A stretch of DNA of 64,000 nucleotides from Ephemerocybe angulata (Eukaryota; Basidiomycota; Agaricomycetes; Agaricales; Psathyrellaceae), in the NCBI GenBank assembly GCA_013368325.1, contig JAACJK010000001.1, positions 186,001 through 250,000 of the forward strand. The letters run 5' to 3'. Both the position numbers and the translations under genes were made by a program. The notes below the pieces were generated by a model. It searched no databases and was not told the origin of the DNA. It saw only the letters and a list, made by a program, of their open reading frames with translations. This document shows, piece after piece, positions 33,397 through 45,290 of this stretch (its first letter is position 1; each line of letters opens with the position of its first letter).

Positions 33397-35208
33397 TCAA
33401 TCACTATCGCTATCGTCGTATGTCACTCCGGCCATCGGGCTATAATAGTCAGTTCTCGACCAATAGCCCTCAGGGTAAGCCCTTTTCACCCGTTGTCGAA
33501 ATTTGAGATTTAGAACGGCGCCGTCGAAGTGGAATATTTCTTCCAAGGTGCATTTTCCGCCTCGTTCATCCCGCGGAACGAAATCGGGGGCAGCTTCGTC
33601 GAGAATCACATCGAGTCGAGAGATGGATGAGTATTCCGGTGAGCCCGTTCCTTGGGAATGAATGGATAGCTCAGATCGAGCCGCAACGAAGTTTTCCAGT
33701 CCTTCCAACGTGAAATCGCATCTCCCAACGGAAAGGTCGCGGAGTTTCGGGCAAATTGTAGTCAGCGAAGGGGCGTTGTGGGTTCCAGTCGATCCTTCCG
33801 GGTTCTCCTGCTGACAAGGTGAGAGGGCTTTTAGAAATTCGTCGTCCAAAATGATCATTTCGAGGGGATCCTTCTCGGATGAGGTGGCTCCAGTGTCAAC
33901 TTCGAGCACCTGGAGGTGCGGCAGGAGCGACAAGCATTTCATGAACCCAGCATGCGGAAGAGTCTCCACGGTGACCATCAAGCGCTGTATGAGGATCTCG
34001 TGTCGTTGCGCGCGGATGAAGAGCACGAACGGGTGGTCTTCGAGGAGGGGCATCGGGGCCAACAGAGTTTCCTCGTCTTCGTCATCATCTTCCGTATCCG
34101 AGCCAGCTTCGTTGAACGTGCTAAGGCTGTACTTCAGTGTCGTTAGAGCGGGGAGCTGGAGGTCATGGAGGAATACGGTCGGCTTAGTGGATGGTTTAAG
34201 GCAGGTATCCATGATATCGAGGGTGGTGATGTGCGATATGAGTAGAGGAGACTCTAGGATGGGGCCACCACCGAACGCCTGCGCAGGCTGGGTGTCCATC
34301 TCGGACAGCGATAGCTGTAGGCTCCGAAGGGTTGGACAACCGCGAAGAATGGCTCGCGCCTCTGCCGCACTGGGCTCAAAAGATTCCGCCCACAGCGAAA
34401 TCTTCTCTATTCCAGGCAAGTTAAGAGGGAGCGAAAGGAAGTTTGTTCCAACCCCGCGCCAGTACACTTCTCTGAGGCTGGGGGTGCGCCAGAGAGGCAG
34501 ATCAAGAACCATTTGCGAAGGGTCATCATCGAAGTCTCGTCTGGCACTGTCGTTCACAGTTACCCGCTCCAACACACCCCACTCGGAGGATTGAGTCGGA
34601 AGACAGATCCAAGAAAGGACCTCAATGGGCATGGAAAGGGAGAGCGTGCGGGCCTTGAGGGAAAGCTGCCTGAAGGCGACGGATACTGCCGGGTGGAGGT
34701 CGGAGGGTTTGGTGCTCGGTTCGGCCCGGATGGACAGTGACAATGGCCCGCTTTTCGCGCACGTTGCCCACCGGGCGCAGCGATCCAGTTGGAATTGCAC
34801 GAAGGGTTCTGAACCTCTCGGAATTGCAACATGCAGCGACGACCAGAGAACAGGGGCACTCATTACCAAGATACGCCAAGATTTGCAGACCCTTGTGAGG
34901 AGCAAGGGTGCCTTCCACTCGGCCAAAACCGGTTGGTATCTGCCAGGTAAGCAAAGTATGAATATCTCGAGAAGGAGTTCTTTCGGGAGGCGACGAATTG
35001 GGCTTCGAAGTCGTTTATGTGCGTCGATGGATTCGCTGAGTTCCTTTCGTTTCTGCGTCAACGAATCGATTTCGGCATCCAACGCGGCGAGAGTGGAAAG
35101 CTGGTTGGTGAGGTATGAGTCGAGATGAGTGAGATCTTGCCCTGAGAGGACAGAGTTCGTCCCCAGCCATTGGTGAAACGGAGATATGCTCTTTTTGTCG
35201 TCAGGCAT
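33397..35208 (-). CDS. F-box protein with LRR-like C-terminal half (right-arm copy)
   Basis: 603 residues, the same length as the left-arm copies, with scattered substitutions (for example NYVLSG to NSVLSG, AEPSAK to AEPSTK). F-box PIRRLPKELLLEIFILCLPG at about 70-90, then VCKSWR and VLWSSL. Acidic run TEDDDEDEET. Start at 35208; no ATG is available further upstream in frame. The MITE found upstream of the left copies is absent here. All three copies keep a full-length frame, suggesting the F-box genes are functional. Confidence 0.88.
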   Translation of the reverse strand: MPDDKKSISPFHQWLGTNSVLSGQDLTHLDSYLTNQLSTLAALDAEIDSLTQKRKELSESIDAHKRLRSPIRRLPKELLLEIFILCLPGRYQPVLAEWKAPLLLTRVCKSWRILVMSAPVLWSSLHVAIPRGSEPFVQFQLDRCARWATCAKSGPLSLSIRAEPSTKPSDLHPAVSVAFRQLSLKARTLSLSMPIEVLSWICLPTQSSEWGVLERVTVNDSARRDFDDDPSQMVLDLPLWRTPSLREVYWRGVGTNFLSLPLNLPGIEKISLWAESFEPSAAEARAILRGCPTLRSLQLSLSEMDTQPAQAFGGGPILESPLLISHITTLDIMDTCLKPSTKPTVFLHDLQLPALTTLKYSLSTFNEAGSDTEDDDEDEETLLAPMPLLEDHPFVLFIRAQRHEILIQRLMVTVETLPHAGFMKCLSLLPHLQVLEVDTGATSSEKDPLEMIILDDEFLKALSPCQQENPEGSTGTHNAPSLTTICPKLRDLSVGRCDFTLEGLENFVAARSELSIHSQGTGSPEYSSISRLDVILDEAAPDFVPRDERGGKCTLEEIFHFDGAVLNLKFRQRVKRAYPEGYWSRTDYYSPMAGVTYDDSDSD

Positions 35209-35409
35209 TTGGCCCGTTTCAAGTAGAAAACGTGCTTGGTGTCGAGGATGATTGAGAGGAAGAATGTCGCGTCTGGCGATGACACGCAAAAACCGACATC
35301 AAAATATTCACTTCCCGCAAAGATAAGATAAGATGTTGAGTCCCTCAAGCGCGCGCGTAAGTACTGCCGTATCTTTCAGTTGAGCACATGGGCTCTTTGT
35401 TCAGGCTAT

Positions 35410-37250
35410 CTAAACCACCTCACTACGCTCTCGTCGCTTGTCTTCCGAGGGCTGGGGATCCCCTGTTACGTTCTGCGGTGACGGCGCCTCGCTGATAGAC
35501 GACCCCTCCTCCTCATAGCAGCCTTCCGAGTCGGTGCTCCCCGTACCTCCGGCATTGCGCGGCTCAAAGACCAGGGTGGATATGAGGGCTCGCGTCCCGA
35601 GATCGTCTATTTTCTGCATTTTGAGGAGCAATCTGTCGGCGAAAGCGGGGATCATGAAGGACTTGAATCTATTTAAATTTGAGCAGCATGTTAGCTGGCT
35701 TCTTTCAAGGATAGGCGCCACGTACGTTACGAGAAGGTCGTAGTTGTCGACTATCTATGTATGAGATATGTTTCCGTGGTGAGTATGGTTCTTCGGTGTC
35801 ACGACGAGAACTTACTTTCTCGGTGAGTCCGGGTGTCCTGCTGAGACTCATTAAGAATCCAATCACTGTAAGTATGTATATGATCAGTTATACTTTAATA
35901 ATCTCGAGTGTGCGACCAATGAAGGTCCTTACAGAAAGCAGATAGATAGTATACTGCTCCTTCCCGGCGAATAACTTTGATAAGCCGGTTTTTTTGTTTT
36001 CTATATCGCACGAAAAGGGTGATTATAGCGACGACCATAATCACTTGAGAGACTCAGCCTTGGTAACTATTATATCTGGAGATAAAGACCTGCTACTCAC
36101 ATGTTGTTCGTGTCAGTGCAAGGTATGCAGCGGCCATAAATAGCGTTGGCGACTGAGTGGAAGGCGCATAGCTGCATGTATATCCCAAGGCGGACTCCAA
36201 GGGAGATAGCTCAATAGCTGGAGATCGACAGTGAGATCAGCTCACGATTATCAGCGCTATACTGCATATTGTGTAGCTTTACCTTCTACTGTTGCTGTGG
36301 ACATTCCCTGAAGGACTTGTGTTGGAATTACAAAAGCCTAGTCGAGAGCACCATCAGAACGGACAAGGTTAATTGATGGGTCAACCTACGAGAAATGTGA
36401 CTGCGAGAACAATCAAATACTTCGTCTTGCCCCCCAGCAGAGCATAAATACACAGCCAGAAGATGGCTAATATATATTTCAGCACCAATGGAGTGGGTTC
36501 ACCAATCATCCATCCACTCACCTTCTGGGAAAAAGCCAATCGCCATGACTTGCAGCGCTGTCATCAATGTAAGCCCGGGGCATCAAGGAGATGGCAGGAT
36601 AAGGTATCATACACCAGAAGACGCTTTGAAGTGAGTTGCAAGCCTGGGAAAACGCGAAGATGTCAGCAGTTTGCCATGAGGAGATTCCAAGGTCTTTACG
36701 CACGGATATACTAATTGTGGCGTGAATTGGAAATGACCCTACCACCGAACAGTAGCCGGTCAATGCCTGACAGAGAAGATCAAATGTGGCAACCCCAACT
36801 CACTGACGATCTCGATGACGATCCTCAATATGTTCGAGTACCGAGAGGCGAGGTAAAGCACCTTTCCAATCTTCCACGGGGGCTGAGGCCATATTCTCTC
36901 TACCTGCGATTCCATCCATGAGAAAGCCGTGTAGTAGCCTAGTGATTAGCACTGCTGGTTTACCTCCTCGTCAAAGCTCGTGGCGTAATAATACAGCTGT
37001 AACCTCGTCAGTTCCACGTTTATCTGACCAAGACAATTGACTGACCAGGGCAGTATACCCAGCGACTATGGAAGATAATGGATTTAAATAATATGTGCAG
37101 ACACTAGAATTGAAGGGCGTACCTTGGCCGTACTAGCATCCAGGGCATTAGCTGGTTGCCTCAAAATGACAATTCAAAGGTCTAGCCTACCTCCTGACCT
37201 CTCCACACCCCCAACTCTCCGACAAGCTCTTGAATAGCATCTGGATCCAT
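35410..37250 (-). CDS. DUF6533-type multi-pass membrane protein (many short exons)
   Basis: The first exon at 37250 reads MDPDAIQELVGELGVWRGQE. Later exons give LQLYYYATSFDEE, then IWPQPPWKIGKVLYLASRYS (the family hallmark: Trp-x-x-Pro...GKxLYxxxRY), hydrophobic segments (KYLIVLAVTFLV, AYLALTRTT, VIMVVAIITLFVRY) with following KQKNRLIKVIRREG and YYLSAF, and the last exon 35721-35410 with RALISTLVFEPRNAGG. This is the layout of the DUF6533 family, expanded in Agaricomycetes, with about seven predicted helices and a cytosolic tail. Role unknown. Eight or more exons; exact borders not all fixed. Confidence 0.65.
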
Positions 37251-38535
37251 CGCGACAGGCTATTTGACCGATTGGCTAAGCAGTAAGGGGTTTGCTTTGA
37301 GTAGTCATAAAAACGACTCGGTGCTCGCTGCTTAAGTAGCAAAGATAAAGCGCCCAAAACAGGCTAAGTAACCATCATAAGGATGTCATGAGTAAGGTAC
37401 GGATCGCGGAGATTCTCTCCGCCGTTGTCTGACCATCTTTGTTCAAACTCAAAGATTCCCCTGGGCGCTTTGTACGTAAATTATTCGGGAAGAGCGATGG
37501 GTTAGAGACTCGCTGCTTCTGCGACCACCGTTGGCGCTCCGAGGCATCGCTTTGTGATATCCATCCCCTCGAGACCAGCAGTATAATTGCAGTAAGAAGG
37601 ATTGAGAGCCGCACTACTATATTTCTCCACCAAGATGTTATACATCATATGGCACAACAGAAGTAAGAAAGCCTTAATTAACTCAATAGACTCCCCGGCG
37701 TACAGCCCCGCATCGACTTTGCGACTGGCGTGATGGTTGTATCAAATGCAGCGCCCGACGGGAGCATTGCGTCAAAGTTTACCTCAACTGCTCAGATAAA
37801 CAGACATTATGAGGAGATGTCTGGATATAATCACGCGGTGCGCTGTACTTGGGCGGGGCTTCGAAACACAAATCCAGGTACTACTCACCTATTCTTGTAC
37901 CAACCGACACGAAGCTGCTGTGGGTCCATGTCCGGTTGATGACGATCCCTGACTGCTATCCAACAGTAAGCCTAATCAAAACGGTAGCACATGGTTTGCC
38001 TTATATCTTGATTGAAACGCGAGCGCAAATCCCCCTCAACCGTTAGCTTGGAATCATCATTCCTATTGTGGCCCATGGAATGATGCTTCCACTGAGCCGG
38101 GAAGTGTATATCAATTCCATCGCTAGATGCAGAACACTTTCCTATCTAAAGCAGTATTAGGCAAGACATCTGTAGATAAGCCATAGGAAACAAGTGTACC
38201 ACCGTGCCTGATACCTTCGTATCGAATGATGCTGAACGCCGCCTGGCACACTTCCTGATTTGGCGCTCGGGCGCTTAAACTTTACATAGCTCAAAACTTG
38301 AGCTGCACATGGAACAGTATGAGTAAGGTGTTCCAGACACCCATGATATAATATATACACCCAATTAATCCTATACAGACAGATGATGAGTATTTAGACA
38401 GGCTTAATGGTATCAACAAATCATGGCAAGATGCACATTGCCACACTTCAGTATCACTGATCAGGGCGACCGTCAATGCCCAACTCCGCTCCTAAGAAAT
38501 TCACTAGAAATGACAGCCACAGTCGCAACACAGGC
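37251..38535. other. Intergenic region, no supported gene
   Basis: AT-richer sequence with only short unrelated frames. One GGCGCTTA half-site occurs near 38270. Confidence 0.5.
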
Positions 38536-38776
38536 CTAGCATGACCTACATGGGGTCTGACAAACACAAGTCAAGCCTAAGAACCCAGCACAAATCCCCT
38601 CAGAGCAATCAGTGCATCCACCATTCGACGCTGCGTGGCACGTCTTGCAGTACGTGTTGCACCTGGAGCTGGATAGAACACAGAGTCCACTTGCACTGTT
38701 GCATGCACGCTCAGTGAAACTGGACCCACGAGGGATGACGCGGGCCAGGGTGGTGCTGGTGTTGTCGGAGAGCATG
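38536..38776 (-). pseudogene. 3' half of transposon-split secreted cysteine-rich gene
   Basis: Minus-strand frame SDNTSTTLARV, RACNSASGLCVLSSSRC, CTDCSEGICAGFLG and LTCVCQTPC up to the stop at 38536. It matches the C-terminal half of the protein at 28147-28835 (GSTTLSRV, RACNSGDNICVLSASRC, CSGGICSGFLG). The match starts exactly at the left end of the transposon. The 5' half is at 50043-50467. Confidence 0.85.
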
Positions 38777-39066
38777 TGTCGGAAAAGTCCGACCCCTATC
38801 TTCAACGGGCCCGCTGTTCCGCGCGCGCGCAAACATGATGTCAACAAACGGCCGGCAGGCCTGGGAAGGTCCAACTGGCCGAGCCAGGCCCAACGCGGGG
38901 TCGCCGGTCCACCGGCAATAGATCCGATTCACTGACATTGGTGTGAGCGTGGGACCGTTGAAGCCAGATTGGGCTGCTGTTGGAATCGTTCAGCCGTCGC
39001 CCATTCTTCCTTTACCCCACAATTGTGTTCCCTGTTCTCAGCAGCTCTCCTCCACCCCTAGCACCA

Positions 39067-42000
39067 ATGTCGCCGTCACAAGCAAGCACAAGCAAGCTCC
39101 CCCGCACCTTCAGATGCCCTGTTCAAGGCTGTGGGCAGTCATTTGGCAACGCGGGTGCACAGGCTCAACACACGAAATCATGTGTATTGGAGAGGAGACG
39201 GCAGCAGGCAGACGCTGAGATAGCACTTCAGGATGAGCCAGGTAAGTCAGGCCTGGCGTTGGCCCTTTGAGCTGCTCTCTGACCATGTCACCCCACACCA
39301 GCCTCACCGACTGCGTCACCACCACCTAAGCAATCGAAACCCTGGGAGAGTGCAGGAAGAATGAAGCGTAAGTTCATTATCCCAACCAAGTAAATTGCGC
39401 GCTAACGGTTTCATAATGATTAGGATCTGGGCATAGTCACGGAACCAACACACCAGCTGCACAACCTCCGAGTCAGCGACCGACTGGGAGTCGGCCCACT
39501 CAATCGTCCCAGCCTAGTACATCACAGGCCCAAGAGAGTGAGTTCCCTGCATGCCATGTCCGATTCTCTACTGACCACCCCAGTAGCAGCACGGCCTCCT
39601 TCACGGACACCGGCCCAGCAAGCTCAAGGCAGTGTCGCGCACGAGCGTCGCAGGGCTGGGGGTTACGAGGGTCGAGATCTTGTACCAGGCGACGTTCGCG
39701 TTGAGTATTCCCCCTCCCTAAAGCGCAAGGCGGAGTACTATCGGAGAGACGAATACGAAGAGCATCGGCAGAAGAAAGGTCGCTCAGAGGGAGCCTCAAC
39801 CCGGGTGGGGGCGGATGCCCCCTGGCATCCGTTCAAAACTCGGACCGACTTCGACTTCGCGGAGCTCATGTTCAAGGGAGGGCTTAGCAAGGACCAAATT
39901 GCTTCGCTCCTGGCGATTATTAGGAGGTGTGCGGAAGGGGACGATATATTGACGTTCAGAGGATACCCTGATCTTCAGTCGTCTTGGGAGGAGGCACGGC
40001 ACCTTGTCGAGCCGGTATGTTGCCAATACTGCTTTTCTTTCTGCCAAGTCGGCGCACGATGAACCCGTTGTAACTTGTACCTGTAGTTTGTTGAATGCTA
40101 CATTCAAGAGCCCTTTGACGGAGAAACCCTGACCTACGACTTCTACTACCGATCACTTTGGCAATGGGGAGCGTCTTGCGCCAAGAACGCCCAACTCAGT
40201 AACTACTTTGAGTGGAATGCTCAAACGGTCCACGCTTGGGATGGGGAGGAGTGGGACCGTGTCTACGTTGATCCCTGGACAGGGGACGATTGGGCAAAAG
40301 TTGAGGTGGGCACAGTCGCACCGACCTAGTACGCGATGCAGTTACTGATAATTATGATAGGAAGGACTTCCTGCTGGTGGTGTGCCCCTCATGTTTATTC
40401 TATACGCCGACAAAACCATTCTCTCGTCATTTGGAACAGCAAAAGGTTATCCAGTCTACGCAAAACTAGCTAACCTCCCAGCACATATCACGAACGGAAC
40501 TGGTTTGGGTGGAGGTCGGTTGGTCGGCTGGCTTCCCGTGGTGTGTACTTGCTCATGCTCCTGGTTCATATAATCTTAATTCTAATACACCCCTTACTCT
40601 AGGTGAAAGACGACCCTAAGCATAAGGGTAACCCTGAGTGGGTTGATTTTAAAAAAGTAATCTGGCACGCTTGCTTCCGCCAGATGTTTGAAAGCATCAA
40701 AGAGTACTCAAAAGACGGATGCTGGGTGCGGTGTGGGGACGGCGTCGAAAGGCACCTATTTCCCCGCATATTAATTCTAGCAGCTGATTACGAGGAGCAG
40801 TAAGCTATGTCAGTCTGAGCTTGGAGTGCTGAGTATCTGACTGCACACTTTGTAGGGTCGTTATGGCTGCCACTCGAGGGATTGGAACAGCACATCCGTG
40901 CCCCGTGTGCCTGGTGCACAAGGACGACTTGGCCACATACGCTGATCAGTGGGAGCTGCGCGACCACATCATGCGGCACACACTAGCTCTTGCCGCTGCC
41001 GACAGATCAAAATCAGCTGCAGCCCGCCGGAAGGCGCTGGATAAACTCAATTCACAGAGTTTCCGACCGATGACAGTAAGTCTAAGCACTGGATTCAGCT
41101 TTTTGCATCCTAACCTCTCAAAATGCCACTTTAGAACGCATTCTCATATCTTGAAGACTCTGACCCCCACCGCATCCTTTCGTTTGACCGGCTGCACAAT
41201 TATCCCGGGGGATTGGCCAAGACACATATTCTTGGCTTGCTATTCAAGCGACTACAGAAAAAGAATGACAAGGATACGAAAAACATGAAAACGCTTATCG
41301 AGAAGCGGTAAGTGTATTGTGTGTCTGCTCGTCTCTTATCACACCTGCTGATTGGCTGCTCCAACTCCAGTGCTTCGGAATTCCCCCGCTGGCAAGGACT
41401 GAACCACTTTCTGACCATTCTAACGGAGAACGCGTATCAGGACTCCAACAAGTGGGAAGATATGGCCCGAGTAAGAATAGTTCTATCTTTAGCCTGTTTT
41501 CTGACGCACACTCTGACGGCACTTCTAGGTACTTCTCTTCGTATGCCACGATCTGTTTCCACCAACCAACAAGAAGATGCACCAGGTCTTGCGGTGCTTG
41601 CGTGCGTTTCTCAATCTCAATGTTTACTCGTCGTTTGAGCGGCATACGGAAACATCTCTCGGCGTAATTGAGGATATGCTACGCACGTTCTTTGTGGAGA
41701 TTGAGGTGCACTGCTATACTTACCATTGGAATTCTGCACTTCGTACTCACGCTTTCGGAACCTGCAGAAACACGGCAAAATAGACAGATCAAAAGACTGG
41801 AGTGCTGCTCCCAAGGTTCACATGCACGTCCATATGCCCCGGGACATCAGAGGCAAGGGCGTAACGATGAACTACAGTACAAAGACCTTCGAGAGCATGC
41901 ATAAGCCTCTCAAGGGGTTCTATATGAAGACGAATTTCAAGAATGTTGGTCCTCAGGTACGCAGCTACACTTGCACCTGCGTGGTGCTTCTTCCACGAGT

Positions 42001-43062
42001 TGCGACGCTAAGCATGTATTAACCTGGTATCTGCAGATTCTTCAAAGTGACATTGATTCAACAACGATCAAGTTTATACGCTCGGAGATTGACTCTTACG
42101 ATAAAGAAATTGAGAGGCTGAAACGAGGAGAGGGTGATGATGATCCAACCCCCGACGAGCCGCACAAATTTGCGTTCGACAACGTCACGCTAAAGTCCCC
42201 AACAAGTTCCAAAGGCTACAAGTTTTCCAACTTCACGTTTGACGCTGAGGCCACGGCTGGTCCATACAAATCTGCACTTTCATTATTCGACTTTGGGGTG
42301 GAAATCGGTGACTTCCTTCAGCAGAACTCCAACGAAACACCTCACTCTACCAGGTCGTCCACGCTCAGAGTAAGTATACTTGCTACTTCTGTGTTCTGCT
42401 TGCTACACTAGACCAGGTCCTGACTATTGGTGCAACAGATACAAGCTTTTCGATCTGTGGAAGTGACTTATACGTCTCTCGAAACGGACTTACCAGAGAC
42501 CAACATCGTCCGATGCTCACCCTCATTCCACGGCAATCCCCGCTACGATTCCATCATCGTTAACGATCCCGATGGCCCCCTTTTCGCTCGACTTCTAGGT
42601 TTATTCGTACTCAAAGATGGTGCTGAAGATAGAGGTGTGCCGATAGCCTTGATACTTCCGTACGATGGTAAGGTTACGGACGCGCAGAGGAGGAGGGACG
42701 AGAGGCTAGGTTTCTATCGGGTTTCTACCCAAAAGCCCCGTGGAAGTGCACCAGAGTTCGTGTTTGCAAGGACAATCGTCCGCGGAACTGTTCTTGCTCC
42801 TGCAAATGAGCTCAAATCAGAGTTCTTTGTATTTGACGTCCTCGATGCAGACATGTTTCTGCGCGTGCAGGAGCTTCTGAAAGGAGATTCTGATTCTGAG
42901 GGGGAGGAAACGGACGCTGAATCGGATGGCCCTGATTCCGACGGGAGTAACAGTGACGAGAGCAGCAGTAGCACTGGTGGAACTGAGTACGAAACTAATG
43001 ACTCAGAGGTCGCCGAGGACGACGAGGAGGAGGAGGACGACGACGACGACTCCGTCGACTAA
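39067..43062 (+). CDS. Plavaka-type transposase with N-terminal C2H2-like finger
   Basis: About 14 exons separated by 50-70 nt introns. The N-terminus starts MSPSQASTSK and carries a zinc-finger-like FRCPVQGCGQSFGNAGAQAQ followed by H-x3-C. The core has APWHPFKTRTDFDFAE, FVECYIQEPFDGETLTYDFY, then PLMFILYADKTILSSFGTAK with YPVYAKLANLP, the signature region of Plavaka transposases (first catalytic Asp in YADKT), and later HPCPVCLVHKDDL, LHNYPGG and HVHMPRDIRGKGV. The C-terminus is strongly acidic (EEEEDDDDDSVD). Nuclear; expected to cut and join the element ends. All exons read stay open, so it may be active. Confidence 0.8.
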
Positions 43063-43249
43063 TAAGGTATGTGATCGGATTGCCTATTTCGGAATTTGAC
43101 TGATGTTGACTCGTCCCGCAGCAGCGTCGAATAACCTTTCCTTAGCTCTCTCTACACATGCCCTGCCTTATGTATATAGAGTCGGCCAGCAATGAACGTG
43201 TTCGATTCACCTTTCTTTCTTCCCTTTCCCCCAGGAATCTCAGCCACCG

Positions 43250-45290
43250 ATGCCTGGACGCAGGAGAAACATTGTCAGCTCCGACGACGATTGTGAAGAT
43301 CTTGAAGCCGACGGTCTACTCAGCAGCGACCACAGTACCAGGGGTGGAGATTTTGAGGAGGATGGGGGCAGTGATGAAGAGCGTCGCTACGGTGCAGTTG
43401 GGCGTGGATATCCGCAAGATTCCCAACGCCAAGTGGGTTCTAGGTAAGCTAAGTCCACTGCACGAATAATTGCGTGCACTCACCTCTTGCAATAGGCCAA
43501 ATGTCGGTCGCTCAACGTCTGGGCCAGGTGCTCTGCAGGGCCAGGGACGGTCAGTGAGTAATGAAGCCTACAGAAGGCAGTGTGACGAGGTAGGTTCCCC
43601 ATCGCTCTCTCACCAGTGCGTGGATACCCAACTGACTGGCGTCGGGAACATCAGGTCGTAAAGCGCTACCAGCTCCGAGCATCGGACCTTGAGGACCAAT
43701 TGAAGACCCTCAAAATGGAGGTTACTACGCTTAAGAATCAATTGAAGGCCGATAGTACCAAAGGTGCAGCGACTGGCAAGAGTGGTGGAAAGGGTGTGTC
43801 GTCTGAGGAGGAAGAGTGGGGGCAGCTGGCCAGCAAGTTCGTCCTTATGGCTGAACCTTTTATCAATCCAGCTTGGTTCCGTGGACCTCCTCCAAAGGTC
43901 TCCTTTCTGTCGCCTGATCGCTACCTGAGCAGTCCCAATCGGATGGCGTGCATACGGGCTGAGCTCTTCGACATGGTGCCCCCTGCCCACCATAAGCACC
44001 TGCAAAAGGAAGGGTCGTTCTACAAGCGGGTGAGTCGCCTACTTGTACAAAACTTTCTGGGTGGTCTAGCTGATTTGGCTGCACGCAGTTCAAAGAAGCA
44101 GGTGATGCGTTCTTCCGTCAGAGGGTCATGGATGTCCGACGGACGTCGGGAAAATGGGTCTTTCAATGCCTTGGCCTTCAGCACCTTAGCCACCACTACG
44201 CCTACGCCCACAATAAGGACCGTGCAGCACTTCCGGAATTCAAGAAGCTCCTGGCGTGGCCAGCAGGCTCTAGGGAAGAGAGACTAGCTGGGAAGTTCTT
44301 CCTTCCTATTCATTTCCCTGACGGTATTCTAGATTTTAATAAGGTTTTCCAGGTTGAATGGATATCCTTAGTGCGTTGCTCTTAATCTACGCCATTGAAA
44401 ATTCTCTACTAACTGAATAAATATTAAAGATTTGCCGTTCTTGGTTGCACGGACCAGCCTCCGTCGAACCAAAGGCGTTGGAGAACCCTAATTGGAGGCC
44501 AGGCTCGTGCTGTGGAAAGAAGTGGGGGATAAGCAGTGGTTCACCAGGGCTTTTTGCGACTGCAGCCATGGCAGTAAGTCGCACCGTCGACGATTCAAAT
44601 TGGAACTGACGCACGCTGCGTGGATTAGGGCGTGTTCATGCACAACTCCGACCCAAGCATCGACGCTGTCGGCTCGGAGTCCAAGTTCCCATATCTGAAG
44701 GCACAACAGTACTACAAAGAGTACTTCATTACAGCACTGATGGATACAGGAGGACCAGAAGAAGCAGCCATCCTAGATCTCTTTGCCTGGCACAACGGTC
44801 GCATATTCCCCGACAGAGACGAATCTGACTCCGACAAGGATCAAGGCGACGGCAACGATTATGGCACCCGAAACGCGATGAATGCAGCGAGATTGGCACT
44901 CAAAGCAGCAGCTGGAAACGCAGCAGGAGGTGCAACCCAAGCACCTCCATCCGACGGAGATTTCGACGAAGAATACCGTGAATACGGCAATGTGAGTCCT
45001 CGGTCGCTACTTGCAATCATTCAGTACACTAAAATCAAGTGTATCTCACCTTACAGCCTCCTCCTGATACTCCAGCACCGTCTCCCCTCCACTCGATGCC
45101 AGCGTCGCCGGCTGCTCACCCTGCAGAAATCGAGATTGAAGACGACGACGCGGCTCAGGCCCAGCCCGTAGCCGACGAACCTGACGAGCTCCCCCCTCCG
45201 CCACAGCGCCCAGAAAAGGGAAACAAGAAGAAGAAGGGACGTGAAGCGAGGCCTGCGCCGGAAAAGCGACAAACGAGGAGCAGAGTTTAG
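43250..45290 (+). CDS. Transposon accessory protein, function unknown
   Basis: Exons include 43250-43443, 43496-43589, 43655-44029, 44089 onward, a block around 44640-44990 and a final exon about 45058-45290. Acidic N-terminus (MPGRRRNIVSSDDDCEDLEA), a coiled coil (LRASDLEDQLKTLKMEVTTL), a conserved-looking core (FVLMAEPFINPAWFRGPPP, GKWVFQCLGLQHLSHHYAYA, AQQYYKEYFITALMDTGG), and a basic tail (KGNKKKKGREARPAPEKRQT). Lies 190 bp after the transposase on the same strand within the element borders. Large DNA transposons of fungi often carry a second ORF of this kind; I do not recognise the family. The middle exons (44370-44640) are uncertain. Confidence 0.6.

Larger units (their letters stand above)
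26115..35333. repeat. Right arm of imperfect inverted duplication
   Basis: Homologous in reverse to 12447-18213. Order here: promoter and xylanase E, cysteine-rich gene (extra), spacer with palindrome, xylanase F (extra), xylanase G, F-box. Coding parts are about 80-95 percent alike by eye, and intergenic blocks stay alignable, so the event is older than the 11.9-kb tandem repeat. Confidence 0.85.

Noticed and set aside
33851..34594. 247-codon plus-strand open frame antisense to the F-box gene
   Set aside because: Shadow of the intact F-box gene on the minus strand; the same off-frame pattern appears antisense to the other copies.
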